A DNA stretch of 64,000 nucleotides, from assembly GCF_024808255.1 (NCBI RefSeq), contig NZ_JANTYS010000007.1, positions 248,001-312,000 on the forward strand, written 5' to 3'. Numbering within the stretch: position 1 is the first letter of the stretch; the number at the start of each line of letters is the position of its first letter. This DNA comes from Mucilaginibacter dorajii (lineage in GTDB: Bacteria > Bacteroidota > Bacteroidia > Sphingobacteriales > Sphingobacteriaceae). The translations under genes and the position numbers were made by a program. Of this stretch, positions 33,383 through 41,269 are shown one piece after another. The notes below the pieces were generated by a model, which did no database searches, was not told the origin of the DNA, and saw only the letters and a list, made by a program, of their open reading frames with translations.

Positions 33383-33703
33383 ATGAAACACCTATTCCCT
33401 ATTGTAATTTCTTTAATCATAATCCTACTTACATCTTGTAAAAAAGACTTGGCTACCACTACAATCAATTTAAAATCCTCAATGGATGCACTTCAAAAAA
33501 AATGCAACTCGCTTTCAAATGCCATTAGTAATTCTGATACAACCATTTTAAACCGAAGTACCCTACATTTTGTTACACAAAAACTAAGCGTTGGCAATGT
33601 ATTCCAAAACATCGCTTTTTACACCTTGATGGTCTGTTTGGTTTGCTTAATAATTATGCAGCTTCAAACCAAATCCTCACTTGCAAAGCGCAGATCAAAA
33701 TAA
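33383..33703 (+). CDS. Small lipoprotein with C-terminal membrane span
   Basis: The 106-residue product has a lipoprotein signal peptide with lipobox LTSC (Cys19) followed by KKDL. A ~50-residue helical, probably coiled-coil stretch follows (SSMDALQKKCNSLSNAISNSD), then a second hydrophobic span near 75-95 (IAFYTLMVCLVCLIIMQL) and a basic tail. Lipid anchor plus C-terminal span on so short a protein is unusual. It is divergent from the CHAT-protease gene; I do not recognise a family. Confidence 0.6.
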   Translation: MKHLFPIVISLIIILLTSCKKDLATTTINLKSSMDALQKKCNSLSNAISNSDTTILNRSTLHFVTQKLSVGNVFQNIAFYTLMVCLVCLIIMQLQTKSSLAKRRSK

Positions 33704-33793
33704 AACTTTCCTGGTGGCTATCACGAAAAACTAACCTTTCCCAATAACCAAAACAATCAGAAATTGAGTATCGCCCTATACGCAACACTTGCG

Positions 33794-36157
33794 CTAAAAT
33801 GCTCTTCTTTTCTCATCAAAAGATATGTTCTTGTTGTTTCCGGAAACATTTGATCTTCCGAATAAGTAGGTAAGACCAAGACTGAAGGTTTTATAATGAT
33901 AGTCCGTTCTTTCTGTCTGCACAAATTCACTAAAACGTGCATCATATTTGTTTACCGTACCCAGAAAGTAAGATGGGTTGATGATCAAATTATTGTTAAG
34001 CAACTTTAATCTGGCCCCCACCCTGAAATCACGTTGACTGTATGTGTAAGTATTTCCACTGGTTGAGGGAAGGCTTTGGCTGTAGTTCAGATAGAAATTT
34101 AACAGTTTAGTTGCCTTGAAATTATTATTGACGCTAAACGATGCAGAGGTTCCGTTTTGGATGGGAATAGCTTCTATTTTGGATTTTGAGGACGAATAAA
34201 AAAAAGAGGCTGAGCTGCTATTTTCCCACCAATTAAAAAATGCCCGGTTAAAGGAAACATAGGCCCCCACGTTATCCCGTGTTAAAAAGTTTCCTCTACT
34301 TGAAACCACTAATGGCCCCTCAATCGTTGTAAGTAATGAATTTACATCACTGGCATGTTGTGTAAATACAGTAAAAGAAAACATGCTTTTATATAGGTAA
34401 TTAAGTTCGAAATTGTTACTGTATGAAGGTAAGAGCAGTGGATTTCCGGTAGAATAAGTATAAATGTTTGTATAATAGTCAAAGGGATTTAAGGAACTGA
34501 GGCCCGGGCGGTTGATCCGCCTCGAATAATTTAAAGAAAAAACATCGTTTTCGTCAGCTTTGTAAACGATATAGGTTGTAGGGAATAGGGCGCCATAATT
34601 ACGCTTATTACGCTGGTCTAAAGTAGGCGAATAACCATCCGTCATCGTGTACTCATAACGCAATCCTGCCTTGGCCGTCCATTTTTTCGATAGGTCAGAT
34701 TCCATACTGTAATACGCAGCCAGGTTTTTTTCGGTATAATCGAAATCATTACTGCGCGTTTGGTCCTGCAGGAGATTATTCTGGATATTATTATAATATG
34801 CTACGTTGGCATTGTTATTATAGTTTGCAAACTTAGCACCAGTTTCTATTTTAGCCCATTTATAAGGTAATGTTAAATCTGATTGAATAGACCAGATATT
34901 GTATTTTGACGAGTTATTATTTTGAACTGCAGCATAGGTGCTTTCAGATTCAGAAACAAAATTATTTCTTACTTCAGGCCTGTTCGTGAAAAAATTAACA
35001 GAACTACTTAATTTCTTTCCGGCCGAATCAATCTTTATATCGTGGTATATATTTAAGGTCTGTGCAAATAATGGCCTTGACATTTCGCCTTTAGTGTTCA
35101 AAGCCGAGTCGACAGTATTGCTCGTGCCATAGCTATAATTATTAACATAGGTATCCTTCTCTTTGCTGTGTGAAATATTATAAATAAACCCGATGTTATT
35201 GTGTTTGTTTAACCCATAATCTATACTTAAACCGGCCTGCAAACCTGGTGTATTTGATATACGTTGTTCGTTACTAAGGATTTGACCGGAGTTCCCAATT
35301 ATATTGAGCCAATCGTTCAGGATAGTGTGATAACGTGATTGGCTAAATGTAAAAGAGCTGTTAACTTTTTTTGAGCGGAAAAAAAGAGCGAGATTGTTGT
35401 TATAGGAGGAGTAGACGGCCTTCCGATATGTCGAACTTAATGACCCGCGCCAGCCCAAAGATTCGTTTTTCTTTAAAACAATATTAATCAGGCCGGCATT
35501 CCCCTGGGCCTCATATTTTGCTGGCGGGTTGGTAATGATCTCGATTTTTTCCACACTTTCAGATCTGAGTGCTTTCAGATAATTAGTCAGGTCGGTTCCG
35601 CTTAAATAAATTATTTTCTCATTTACCATAACCCCCATAGCACCTTTGCCCACCATAGAGACGCCATTATCGGATACCTTTAAAAAAGGTGCCACCTGCA
35701 AAGCCTCAAAGAGGGAAGCACCATTTGCCATTATAGAGTTGTTCAAGTTAAATATCCATCGATCAACCTTTCGTTCAAGCACAGGACGTTTACTTGCAAT
35801 GGCGACTTCCTTGAGCTCTTTTAGTTGCTTGTTGAGAGCCACATCAGTTAATTTAACAGAAGAGCCGTTAAATCTAATATTTTTTAACAACTGGCTGTTG
35901 TAGCCTATGCACGAAACGTTAAGGGTAAATACGCCGTTATTTAAATTAGTGAGCTCGAAATAGCCTTCTTTGTTACTTACCTCATATTTTACAAGGGTTG
36001 AGTCTGTAGCATTTAAAACTGTTATAGTTGCACCTTCAATTCCCCTACCCCCGGTTTCTATTACCCTGCCAGAAACAGCCTGTGCAGAACTTTGATAAAT
36101 TAAACTTAAAAGCAAAAGAAAACTTAGTGTGCTGACCTTGTAAAAAAATAAATTCAT
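33794..36157 (-). CDS. TonB-dependent-receptor-type outer-membrane beta-barrel protein
   Basis: With the start at 36157 the protein has 787 residues: signal peptide ending YQSSAQ, carboxypeptidase-regulatory domain (about 25-105), plug domain (with PPAKYEAQGNAGLINIVLKK) and a PF14905-type beta-barrel rich in aromatic strands. This class often lies next to lanthipeptide-type precursor genes in Bacteroidota. Immediately upstream here (36279-36473) is such a precursor. The frame is also open to an ATG at 36190. The stop codon falls exactly on a repeat (TAGCGCAAGTGTTG) that recurs inverted at 36475-36488, so the 3' end may be a recombination junction. Confidence 0.88.
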   Translation of the reverse strand: MNLFFYKVSTLSFLLLLSLIYQSSAQAVSGRVIETGGRGIEGATITVLNATDSTLVKYEVSNKEGYFELTNLNNGVFTLNVSCIGYNSQLLKNIRFNGSSVKLTDVALNKQLKELKEVAIASKRPVLERKVDRWIFNLNNSIMANGASLFEALQVAPFLKVSDNGVSMVGKGAMGVMVNEKIIYLSGTDLTNYLKALRSESVEKIEIITNPPAKYEAQGNAGLINIVLKKNESLGWRGSLSSTYRKAVYSSYNNNLALFFRSKKVNSSFTFSQSRYHTILNDWLNIIGNSGQILSNEQRISNTPGLQAGLSIDYGLNKHNNIGFIYNISHSKEKDTYVNNYSYGTSNTVDSALNTKGEMSRPLFAQTLNIYHDIKIDSAGKKLSSSVNFFTNRPEVRNNFVSESESTYAAVQNNNSSKYNIWSIQSDLTLPYKWAKIETGAKFANYNNNANVAYYNNIQNNLLQDQTRSNDFDYTEKNLAAYYSMESDLSKKWTAKAGLRYEYTMTDGYSPTLDQRNKRNYGALFPTTYIVYKADENDVFSLNYSRRINRPGLSSLNPFDYYTNIYTYSTGNPLLLPSYSNNFELNYLYKSMFSFTVFTQHASDVNSLLTTIEGPLVVSSRGNFLTRDNVGAYVSFNRAFFNWWENSSSASFFYSSSKSKIEAIPIQNGTSASFSVNNNFKATKLLNFYLNYSQSLPSTSGNTYTYSQRDFRVGARLKLLNNNLIINPSYFLGTVNKYDARFSEFVQTERTDYHYKTFSLGLTYLFGRSNVSGNNKNISFDEKRRAF

Positions 36158-36278
36158 ACAAATTTTTATTGGTTTGTATAGAATACTCAACCAATAAAAA
36201 AAGGTTACAAGGAATTAATTAATTCGTTCAATATTAGCATCTGTTACAAGTGTTGTACCTGATGTTTTAAATGGAATT

Positions 36279-36473
36279 TTATACACAGTTACTGCTTCCT
36301 GTGCTACAATCTCCTGAATTGCCTGCATAGTTGTTAGAACTACCTCCATTACAATTTCCAGAAACTAACGCTAAATCTGCAACAACTCCTCCTAAAATTT
36401 CTTGAAGCTGTCTTTCGTCCAATTTAGAAATGGTTTGTTTATCCAATGCCAATGGATCAAGTTTAATCCCCGC
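36279..36473 (-). pseudogene. 5'-truncated lanthipeptide-type RiPP precursor
   Basis: The frame is read on the minus strand from just after a TAA at 36474-36476 to TAA at 36279. The leader matches the Bacteroidota class I lanthipeptide pattern, with IKLDPLALDKQTISKLDE then RQLQEILGG and a double-glycine. The core after GG has three Cys and eight Ser (for example SGNCNGGSS, GDCSTGSSNCV). There is no ATG, GTG or TTG before IKLD; the codons that would normally precede it are replaced by repeat sequence GCGCTAAGCGGGG. No LanB, LanC or transporter gene is in the window. It is either a decayed gene or one started at an unusual codon (ATT at 36467). Confidence 0.75.
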
Positions 36474-36600
36474 TTAGCGCAAGTGTTGTATGGCTGCCCG
36501 CGGACTGGCTCAATGTCGCTTATTGACGAAATATATACGTAACACAGGTCAGCCATCACTCCAACCCATAGCACAAGACCTGCGCCATGTAGAGCACTTC
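36474..36600. repeat. Repeat-like segment replacing the RiPP gene start
   Basis: TTAGCGCAAGTGTTG begins at about 36474 and continues into TATGGCTGCCCGCGGACTGG. The word AGCGCAAGTGTTG is also present, inverted, at 33782-33795. The tract is GC-richer than its surroundings and contains no gene. It looks like imported or rearranged intergenic DNA. Confidence 0.5.
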
Positions 36601-36646
36601 TGGCTGCTGTTATTTTAAACTTATTATTAAGTTTATAAATTTAAAC

Positions 36647-37045
36647 ATGAAAAAAATTATACCTCTTTTGTTAGTCTTATTTATTTCGAACGTAGTTACC
36701 GCGCAGGTTACTAATGCTCATCTATCTAAAGTGGCGGTTATGACCCCTGCTTTTGCCGATACCTTGAAAAAGAATATAATGGCGGTAATGCCGGCCAATT
36801 ATAATATTAAGCTTTCTTATATCGGCGTGATATCTGCCGAAGGAAAATTATTAAAGCCGATGGTAACCAAGGAAGTTTCAGATGACCAAAACAGCGACTT
36901 TGTTCACAAAATGCGACTTTTTATTTTGGCAGCACCCGCGTGGCAACCCGCCTTAGATGATTTGAATAAGCCGGCAGAGAGCCCTGTTATGTTTGAGGTG
37001 GAAGTAAAAAATGGCAAGATAAAGATAGTCGATCGCACAAAATAA
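36647..37045 (+). CDS. Small secreted protein with TonB-C-like fold
   Basis: The protein has 132 residues with a signal peptide (residues 1-19, ending NVVTAQ). The C-terminal half resembles the TonB C-terminal-domain pattern of Bacteroidota: a helix, then APAWQPALDDLNKPAESPVMFEVEVKNG. There is no membrane anchor or proline-rich linker, so it would be periplasmic rather than a complete TonB. It is divergent from the RiPP/receptor pair and ends in a strong terminator. Function beyond that is unknown. Confidence 0.65.
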   Translation: MKKIIPLLLVLFISNVVTAQVTNAHLSKVAVMTPAFADTLKKNIMAVMPANYNIKLSYIGVISAEGKLLKPMVTKEVSDDQNSDFVHKMRLFILAAPAWQPALDDLNKPAESPVMFEVEVKNGKIKIVDRTK

Positions 37046-37094
37046 TGAAGAAATTGCGGTGATCGTCATGGCCGCTGCTGTCATAAACAACCAA

Positions 37095-37122
37095 GGCTAA
37101 CCATACCCTGGTTAGCCCCATT
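37095..37122 (+). terminator. Intrinsic terminator
   Basis: GGCTAACC-ataccct-GGTTAGCC (eight-pair stem) is followed by CCATTTTAT, 50 bases after the secreted-protein stop codon. Confidence 0.75.
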
Positions 37123-37147
37123 TTATACCCTCAATTAAATTCAATTA

Positions 37148-37231
37148 TTAACATTCGCTTTCGCTGGTGTTACTTGCCACAAAATATCCGCTAATAGCGC
37201 TAATGGCTAAAGCAATCAATAATACTATCAT
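37148..37231 (-). CDS. Candidate 27-residue membrane peptide
   Basis: On the minus strand an ATG at 37231 opens a 27-codon frame ending in TGT-TAA. The product begins MIVLLIALAISAISGYF and ends VASNTSESEC: a single hydrophobic segment followed by a Ser/Glu-rich tail with a C-terminal cysteine. It lies just beyond the terminator of the convergent gene and is preceded by AT-rich DNA. The clean hydrophobic-polar partition suggests a real peptide, but there is no coupling evidence and no homologue I can name. Confidence 0.35.
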   Translation of the reverse strand: MIVLLIALAISAISGYFVASNTSESEC

Positions 37232-37774
37232 AACTTTAAATTTAGGTGAATAAATTAACTATTACTATAATAATTAAACGGCTTAAATTTTCAAAAGTTT
37301 CATGTAAAACAGGTTGCACAGCATTTTTGTAAACATTTGAATAACACTTCGCTAACATTAAGGAACTGTTAATATTATTGCCACATAAGAAACTTTTTAT
37401 TAACCAAAATCCCAGCTACATCACATTACTTCTCACATTTAGCCAACTGTTATACAATTAGCCTGTATAATAACTGGTTATCAATCACTTATTAGGATAT
37501 TAGTTGGGTAGAGTTTTTCTATGTCAATGAATAGTTATGGTATGGGAATTAAAGGCAAGCTTGATTCCCATATTTTTTTGCTCCAGGATGTAATGTGTAG
37601 CTAAGACAACATAAAGAGAAGATACCAGGAATGAAGGCAGCCGAAAGTACCCAGCGGCGGTTGGTGATTTTTGAAAACTGCTATGCGAATACTTGTCCCG
37701 TGGGGGCCTGAAACAAGTTCAGGATGACATCTGTTTTATTACTTCGTAGTAGAAGTACCGAAAATCCCTTTGCT
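37232..37774. other. AT-rich gap with repeat remnants
   Basis: No gene is supported. The first 250 bases are AT-rich. Near 37550-37740 are remnants of intergenic repeats, including GAAACAAGTTCAGGATGACATC, which matches the 'cctgaggatgaca' repeat type. Confidence 0.5.
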
Positions 37775-38032
37775 CTATATTCTTTTCTTTTTAACAGCCT
37801 GCCAGTTGCTTTTCAGTTCTTTGTATTCCTCAATTTCTTCGAAAGAGAGTTTTTCATTTACGTTCATTGATTTGCCGTCGAGGCCTTTAATAACGTAATT
37901 GCTTTTGGTTGGGGTGTCAAAAAACTGGATGCTGTACTTTTCGTTCAGGCTATCGTTATGCTCTACAATTTTGGCGAATCTTTCTTTAAAATCTTCTTTT
38001 TGCGCATTGGTGGCAAATACTTTATCGGTCAT
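37775..38032 (-). CDS. Hypothetical small soluble protein
   Basis: This 85-residue charged protein has no signal peptide. The N-terminus is helical (AQKEDFKERFAKIVEHNDSL), followed by a short beta region (YSIQFFDTP, NYVIKGLDGK) and a C-terminal helix (SFEEIEEYKELKSNWQAVKK). Composition and lack of low complexity support a real gene. I do not recognise a family. It stands alone between repeat-rich gaps. Confidence 0.6.
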   Translation of the reverse strand: MTDKVFATNAQKEDFKERFAKIVEHNDSLNEKYSIQFFDTPTKSNYVIKGLDGKSMNVNEKLSFEEIEEYKELKSNWQAVKKKRI

Positions 38033-38179
38033 ATTTTATTAACTCTTTTGGCCCGTTAATGTTTCAAACAGGAGTGGTACAGGTGCAATTTAGCTAAGAT
38101 AGCTTTAATTTATTTAATAACAGGCAAATACCTTAATTAGCGGGCTTTAGCGAAGAAGCAATCTGGTTTAAAATTGCAG

Positions 38180-38345
38180 GTAGAAGGGTAGCTCCGATGG
38201 AGCAAAAGAAGGATTTGATTATTGTGCTACAAATAGGTAGCCGCTATGCGGCATTCCACCTTGTAAATTTGTGTTATGCCGCATAGCGGCTGCCTGTTTG
38301 TAGAAAACAATATACCCTAACGTGCAATGCCGCATAGCGGTTATC
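38180..38345. repeat. 'TAGCCGCTATGCGGC' repeat cluster, copy 1
   Basis: GTAGAAGGGTAGCTCCGATG (38180) is followed by CTACAAATAGGTAGCCGCTATGCGGCAT-type sequence (38227-38254). Its inverted partner (ATGCCGCATAGCGGCTGCC, 38276-38294) follows, with a further AATGCCGCATAGCGG at about 38326-38340. The GTAGCCGCTATGCGGCAT core is itself palindromic. The same set of words occurs in inverted order at 60718-60926. Confidence 0.75.
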
Positions 38346-38378
38346 TTTTACGGGCCGGATACTACCAAAAAGAAGTAA

Positions 38379-39014
38379 CTAAGAAAAATCTTCCCCTTCT
38401 ATTGATGATAGTTCATTAACGTTTACTTTGGGAGTTGTATAATTCCTTTCCGGCAAAGCTGGTAATTGCTTCTGCGCACGCGATGCAAAGCTCAATTTAT
38501 AGCCTATATTGTCTTCGGTTGTCATCAAAACAAAATCGTATTCAGTATCTATTTTGGGTAGAAACAACATTGCTTTTTTGCTTACAGCTCCGGATTTAAT
38601 CCAATAATCGCCCGGGCTTGTGGTGGTCCAGCCGGTAACTTCAGGATTGATATTTAAATCCTCCGGATAAGCCAGATAATTTACGAAGAAGCAGAGTATC
38701 CTAAATTCAACATCATAAGGAAAGGTGATAGCAAACTGACCCTCGGCTAATTTTATCAGCCTTGGTAAAGCCGCCCAATCTTTTTGATTGTACATATTGC
38801 AAAAGCCGGTTATTGCATTTTTAACATCTTCATAAGATATTTTACCTACAATAACCTGCTTATCATTTGTTATTTCCTGATTGGGTTTACTGCCTGACAA
38901 GGGTCTTGATGTGTTTTTTGCCCCATCGTTTTTAAACAGTGATGGGGCAAATTTCATTAAAACAATAGTCACCAAAATAAGAGCCCCAATTGAGAAAAGT
39001 ATATTCATGATCAT
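38379..39014 (-). CDS. Hypothetical protein with N-terminal membrane anchor
   Basis: The protein has 211 residues. One N-terminal span (NILFSIGALILVTIVLMKFA) is followed by a polar linker and a ~140-residue soluble domain that I do not recognise. It includes SYEDVKNAITGFCNMYNQKDW, FPYDVEFRILCFFVNYLAYP and a C-terminal beta-rich part (EYDFVLMTTEDNIGYKLSF). The pattern (Tyr/Phe-rich, acidic) is reminiscent of small tail-to-effector or immunity domains, but no family is claimed. It is upstream of, and unlinked to, the histidine kinase genes. Confidence 0.65.
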   Translation of the reverse strand: MIMNILFSIGALILVTIVLMKFAPSLFKNDGAKNTSRPLSGSKPNQEITNDKQVIVGKISYEDVKNAITGFCNMYNQKDWAALPRLIKLAEGQFAITFPYDVEFRILCFFVNYLAYPEDLNINPEVTGWTTTSPGDYWIKSGAVSKKAMLFLPKIDTEYDFVLMTTEDNIGYKLSFASRAQKQLPALPERNYTTPKVNVNELSSIEGEDFS

Positions 39015-39072
39015 TTAGGTTGCAGTGCTAAGATATTTAAAAGAAAACATTTGCACCTACTCCCACACACTT

Positions 39073-39405
39073 TTACACATCAGCAAAAAACCTAAAATAC
39101 AACACGCCTGCAAAATCGTCACCATCATAAACCGGCAAACATTCGGTTTGGGCCTGTTTCATAAGCTCCAACGCTTCAAAAACTGTTTGGCCGGGGGCAA
39201 TAACCGGTTTTAAAAAATCACAGTCAATCACTTGCTGATGAGTGGTATTTTCAACATCTTTCGGTGTAATGATACCAACTACCTTCAGGTGCTCATCCAT
39301 TACCGCGTAGTAATCCCTCATGGCAAACCACATGTGCATTTGCCGGGTATCTTCTAAAATAGATACCGTAAGATAGTCCTTGTCTATAAGCAAATCAATT
39401 TTCAT
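39073..39405 (-). CDS. CBS-domain protein coupled to a histidine kinase
   Basis: With the start at 39405 the product has 110 residues and consists of a CBS pair. The first CBS motif contains YYAVMDEHLKVVGIITPKDV, the second ECLPVYDGDDFAGVLYF. CBS pairs bind adenosyl nucleotides or divalent cations as energy or ligand sensors. The ATG overlaps the stop of the upstream histidine kinase by 11 bases (ATGAAAATTGA), so the two are translationally coupled. The frame is open further upstream (to 39486), but that region is the kinase coding sequence. It could act as a detached sensor for the kinase, which lacks one. Confidence 0.8.
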   Translation of the reverse strand: MKIDLLIDKDYLTVSILEDTRQMHMWFAMRDYYAVMDEHLKVVGIITPKDVENTTHQQVIDCDFLKPVIAPGQTVFEALELMKQAQTECLPVYDGDDFAGVLYFRFFADV

Positions 39406-40123
39406 GCAGCAACAGAATATCTTGTGGTATTGAATAATAAAATACTGTGCCTTTACCATATATGGATTTTGCCCAAACGCGGCCATTCATGCTGTTGATC
39501 ATATCCTTGCAAATACTCATGGCTATCCCTGCCCCTTTAAGGTGGCTGGTAAACGATGTATCGGTTTCGTGCACTGCAAAAAGCGACCTGATCTGCTCGC
39601 TTGTCATCCCTTTACCATGATCTCTGAACGCTACAGTAAGCCAGCCATTGCTGGTACTACAGGTAACCTCGATAACACCACCCGCCGGCGAATGCTTGGT
39701 GGCATTGCTTAAAATATTGCGGTTAATAAACTGAAGCATCTCTTTTGGGCCCCAGATCACCTGGTTATCCGGGATAAAATTATGCAGTGTAACGCTCCTG
39801 TTAACCTGCTCATGCAGGTACAGGCCGTTTGCTTCGGTAATCATCTCGGCCAGTAAAAATGGTTGAGCTTTATAATCTATGCCATCCTTATTGGCTTTAT
39901 ACCATAACAGCAGGCCATTTAAAAGCTCAATACTTATTGATGCTGTGTAATGTACGGCTTCAAACACCTGTTGGAGCTCGGCATCGGTAAACGAGCGGCG
40001 CGACTGTTTAACCATATCTGCAATGGCGATGAGCGAAGCAAAGGGTTGCCTGAGGTCATGTGCCAACACAGAAATGAGCATATCGTTAAATTTTTCAGAG
40101 ACGTTGGTAGTTTGTAGCTTCAT
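39395..40123 (-). CDS. Sensorless cytoplasmic histidine kinase
   Basis: The frame extends to 40147, but the ATG at 40123 (MKLQTTN) is a reasonable start. The protein is then ~242 residues, with the phospho-acceptor His22 in VLAHDLRQPFASL, the N-box NRNILSNATKHSP and ATP-lid glycines (FRDHGKGM and HLKGAGIAMSICKDMINSMNG). There is no sensing, PAS or membrane domain. It is followed by an overlapping CBS gene. A LytTR response regulator gene is ~410 bases upstream on the same strand and may be its partner, although LytTR regulators usually pair with LytS-type kinases. Confidence 0.85.
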   Translation of the reverse strand: MKLQTTNVSEKFNDMLISVLAHDLRQPFASLIAIADMVKQSRRSFTDAELQQVFEAVHYTASISIELLNGLLLWYKANKDGIDYKAQPFLLAEMITEANGLYLHEQVNRSVTLHNFIPDNQVIWGPKEMLQFINRNILSNATKHSPAGGVIEVTCSTSNGWLTVAFRDHGKGMTSEQIRSLFAVHETDTSFTSHLKGAGIAMSICKDMINSMNGRVWAKSIYGKGTVFYYSIPQDILLLHEN

Positions 40124-40534
40124 GTGTACGGGGGTTAAACTTTGCAATTAGATTTTCATTCGGGGGCGATTGCGCCTTTTGTGCTCATATTTTGATGTGA
40201 TAAAACTTATCGGTTTTTCTTTATGGTTAATAAGCGTCAATCTCATTTTCGAAACGGAAACGATACCGGTTCCCTTTCTTCTTACTAAAGAAATACAACA
40301 AAATGAATCTGTGCTGATGGTTTCGTTAGAAACGGATTTATAACCGACAGAAAACGAGAGGAGCTTGCCTGCCAGTTCAAAAACTACCAAGCCCGGCAAA
40401 AGTGCCGCTACAACCACTGGTTGTTGCCATTTTAAACCATGTGGAACTAAAGAAAAGGAGGAGGTTTATCCGATGAGATAACCGCCCCGGCCGACAAAAC
40501 TACCAGGGCGTTCGATAGAAGCAAAATTAGCCGA
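40124..40534. other. Gap between LytTR regulator and kinase genes
   Basis: A 89-codon frame (40148-40417, minus) exists but has biased composition and no protein-like pattern, so I do not call it. GGTTTCGTTAGAAACGG (about 40319-40335) is a short dyad. No other feature is seen. Confidence 0.4.
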
Positions 40535-41269
40535 CTAAAGCCATTGGGCTATAAAGTCTTTAAATTCGGCCCGGTATTGCTCAGTTACCGGGATCATAGC
40601 TTTATTGATATGAATAGTATGGTGGTGAATGGTTTCTATCTTATCCAACGACACGATAAAAGACCGGTGAACACGCATAAAAGAGTTTGGGGGCAGCTTT
40701 TCGCCAATGCTTTTTAATGTGGTAAGGGCCTTAATTACCTTGCCGTCCATAGTGGTATAAACCATTACATAGTCTTTATAACTTTCTATGTAAAGGATAT
40801 CTTTTAAATAAACACGTACAATATCGTGTTCTACCTTAAGTAAAATAAAATCGTTGAGCCTGTAAGTACCCGAAGAAACGGGCTGGTGTGATAAACTTTC
40901 AAAATAACGACGGGCTTTATGCGCGGCTGCCAGCAAGCCTTCAAAAGTTACCGGCTTAACCAGGTAGTCAAGCGCGTTTACCTGGTAGCTTTCAACCGCG
41001 AAACGATCAAACCCGGTTATAAAAACAATTCGTGGCGCTGCATCGCCTTTATTGGCATGAAGTAGGCGGGCCATATCGATGCCGTTTAATTCGGGCATGC
41101 CGATATCCATAAAAATTAATTGTATATCAAGGGTTTCTAATAAAGCCAATGCCTCAATAGGCGATTGCTGCGTAGCTAATAAATTTAACAGGGGGATTTG
41201 AAGGATGTATTCTTTGAGATAGCTGATCACTATTGGATCGTCGTCCAGGATCATACAATTAATAGTCAT
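40535..41269 (-). CDS. LytTR-family response regulator
   Basis: With the start at 41269 the protein has 244 residues. The receiver domain (about 1-120) has CMILDDDP and the phospho-acceptor Asp in LIFMDIGMPELNG. The LytTR DNA-binding domain (about 140-244) has YIESYKDYVMVYTTMDGKVI and FMRVHRSFIVSLDKIETI. The frame is open to 41338, but the receiver begins normally at MTINCMILDDD, which sets the start. LytTR proteins bind direct repeats. The nearest kinase is the sensorless one downstream. Confidence 0.9.
   Translation of the reverse strand: MTINCMILDDDPIVISYLKEYILQIPLLNLLATQQSPIEALALLETLDIQLIFMDIGMPELNGIDMARLLHANKGDAAPRIVFITGFDRFAVESYQVNALDYLVKPVTFEGLLAAAHKARRYFESLSHQPVSSGTYRLNDFILLKVEHDIVRVYLKDILYIESYKDYVMVYTTMDGKVIKALTTLKSIGEKLPPNSFMRVHRSFIVSLDKIETIHHHTIHINKAMIPVTEQYRAEFKDFIAQWL

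Noticed and set aside
36392..36574. 60-codon minus-strand ORF overlapping the RiPP precursor
   Set aside because: It is a different frame of the same DNA; the RiPP leader frame has the recognisable pattern.
40148..40417. 89-codon minus-strand ORF before the histidine kinase
   Set aside because: Composition is uneven and no motif or homologous pattern is visible; the adjacent kinase has its own start.
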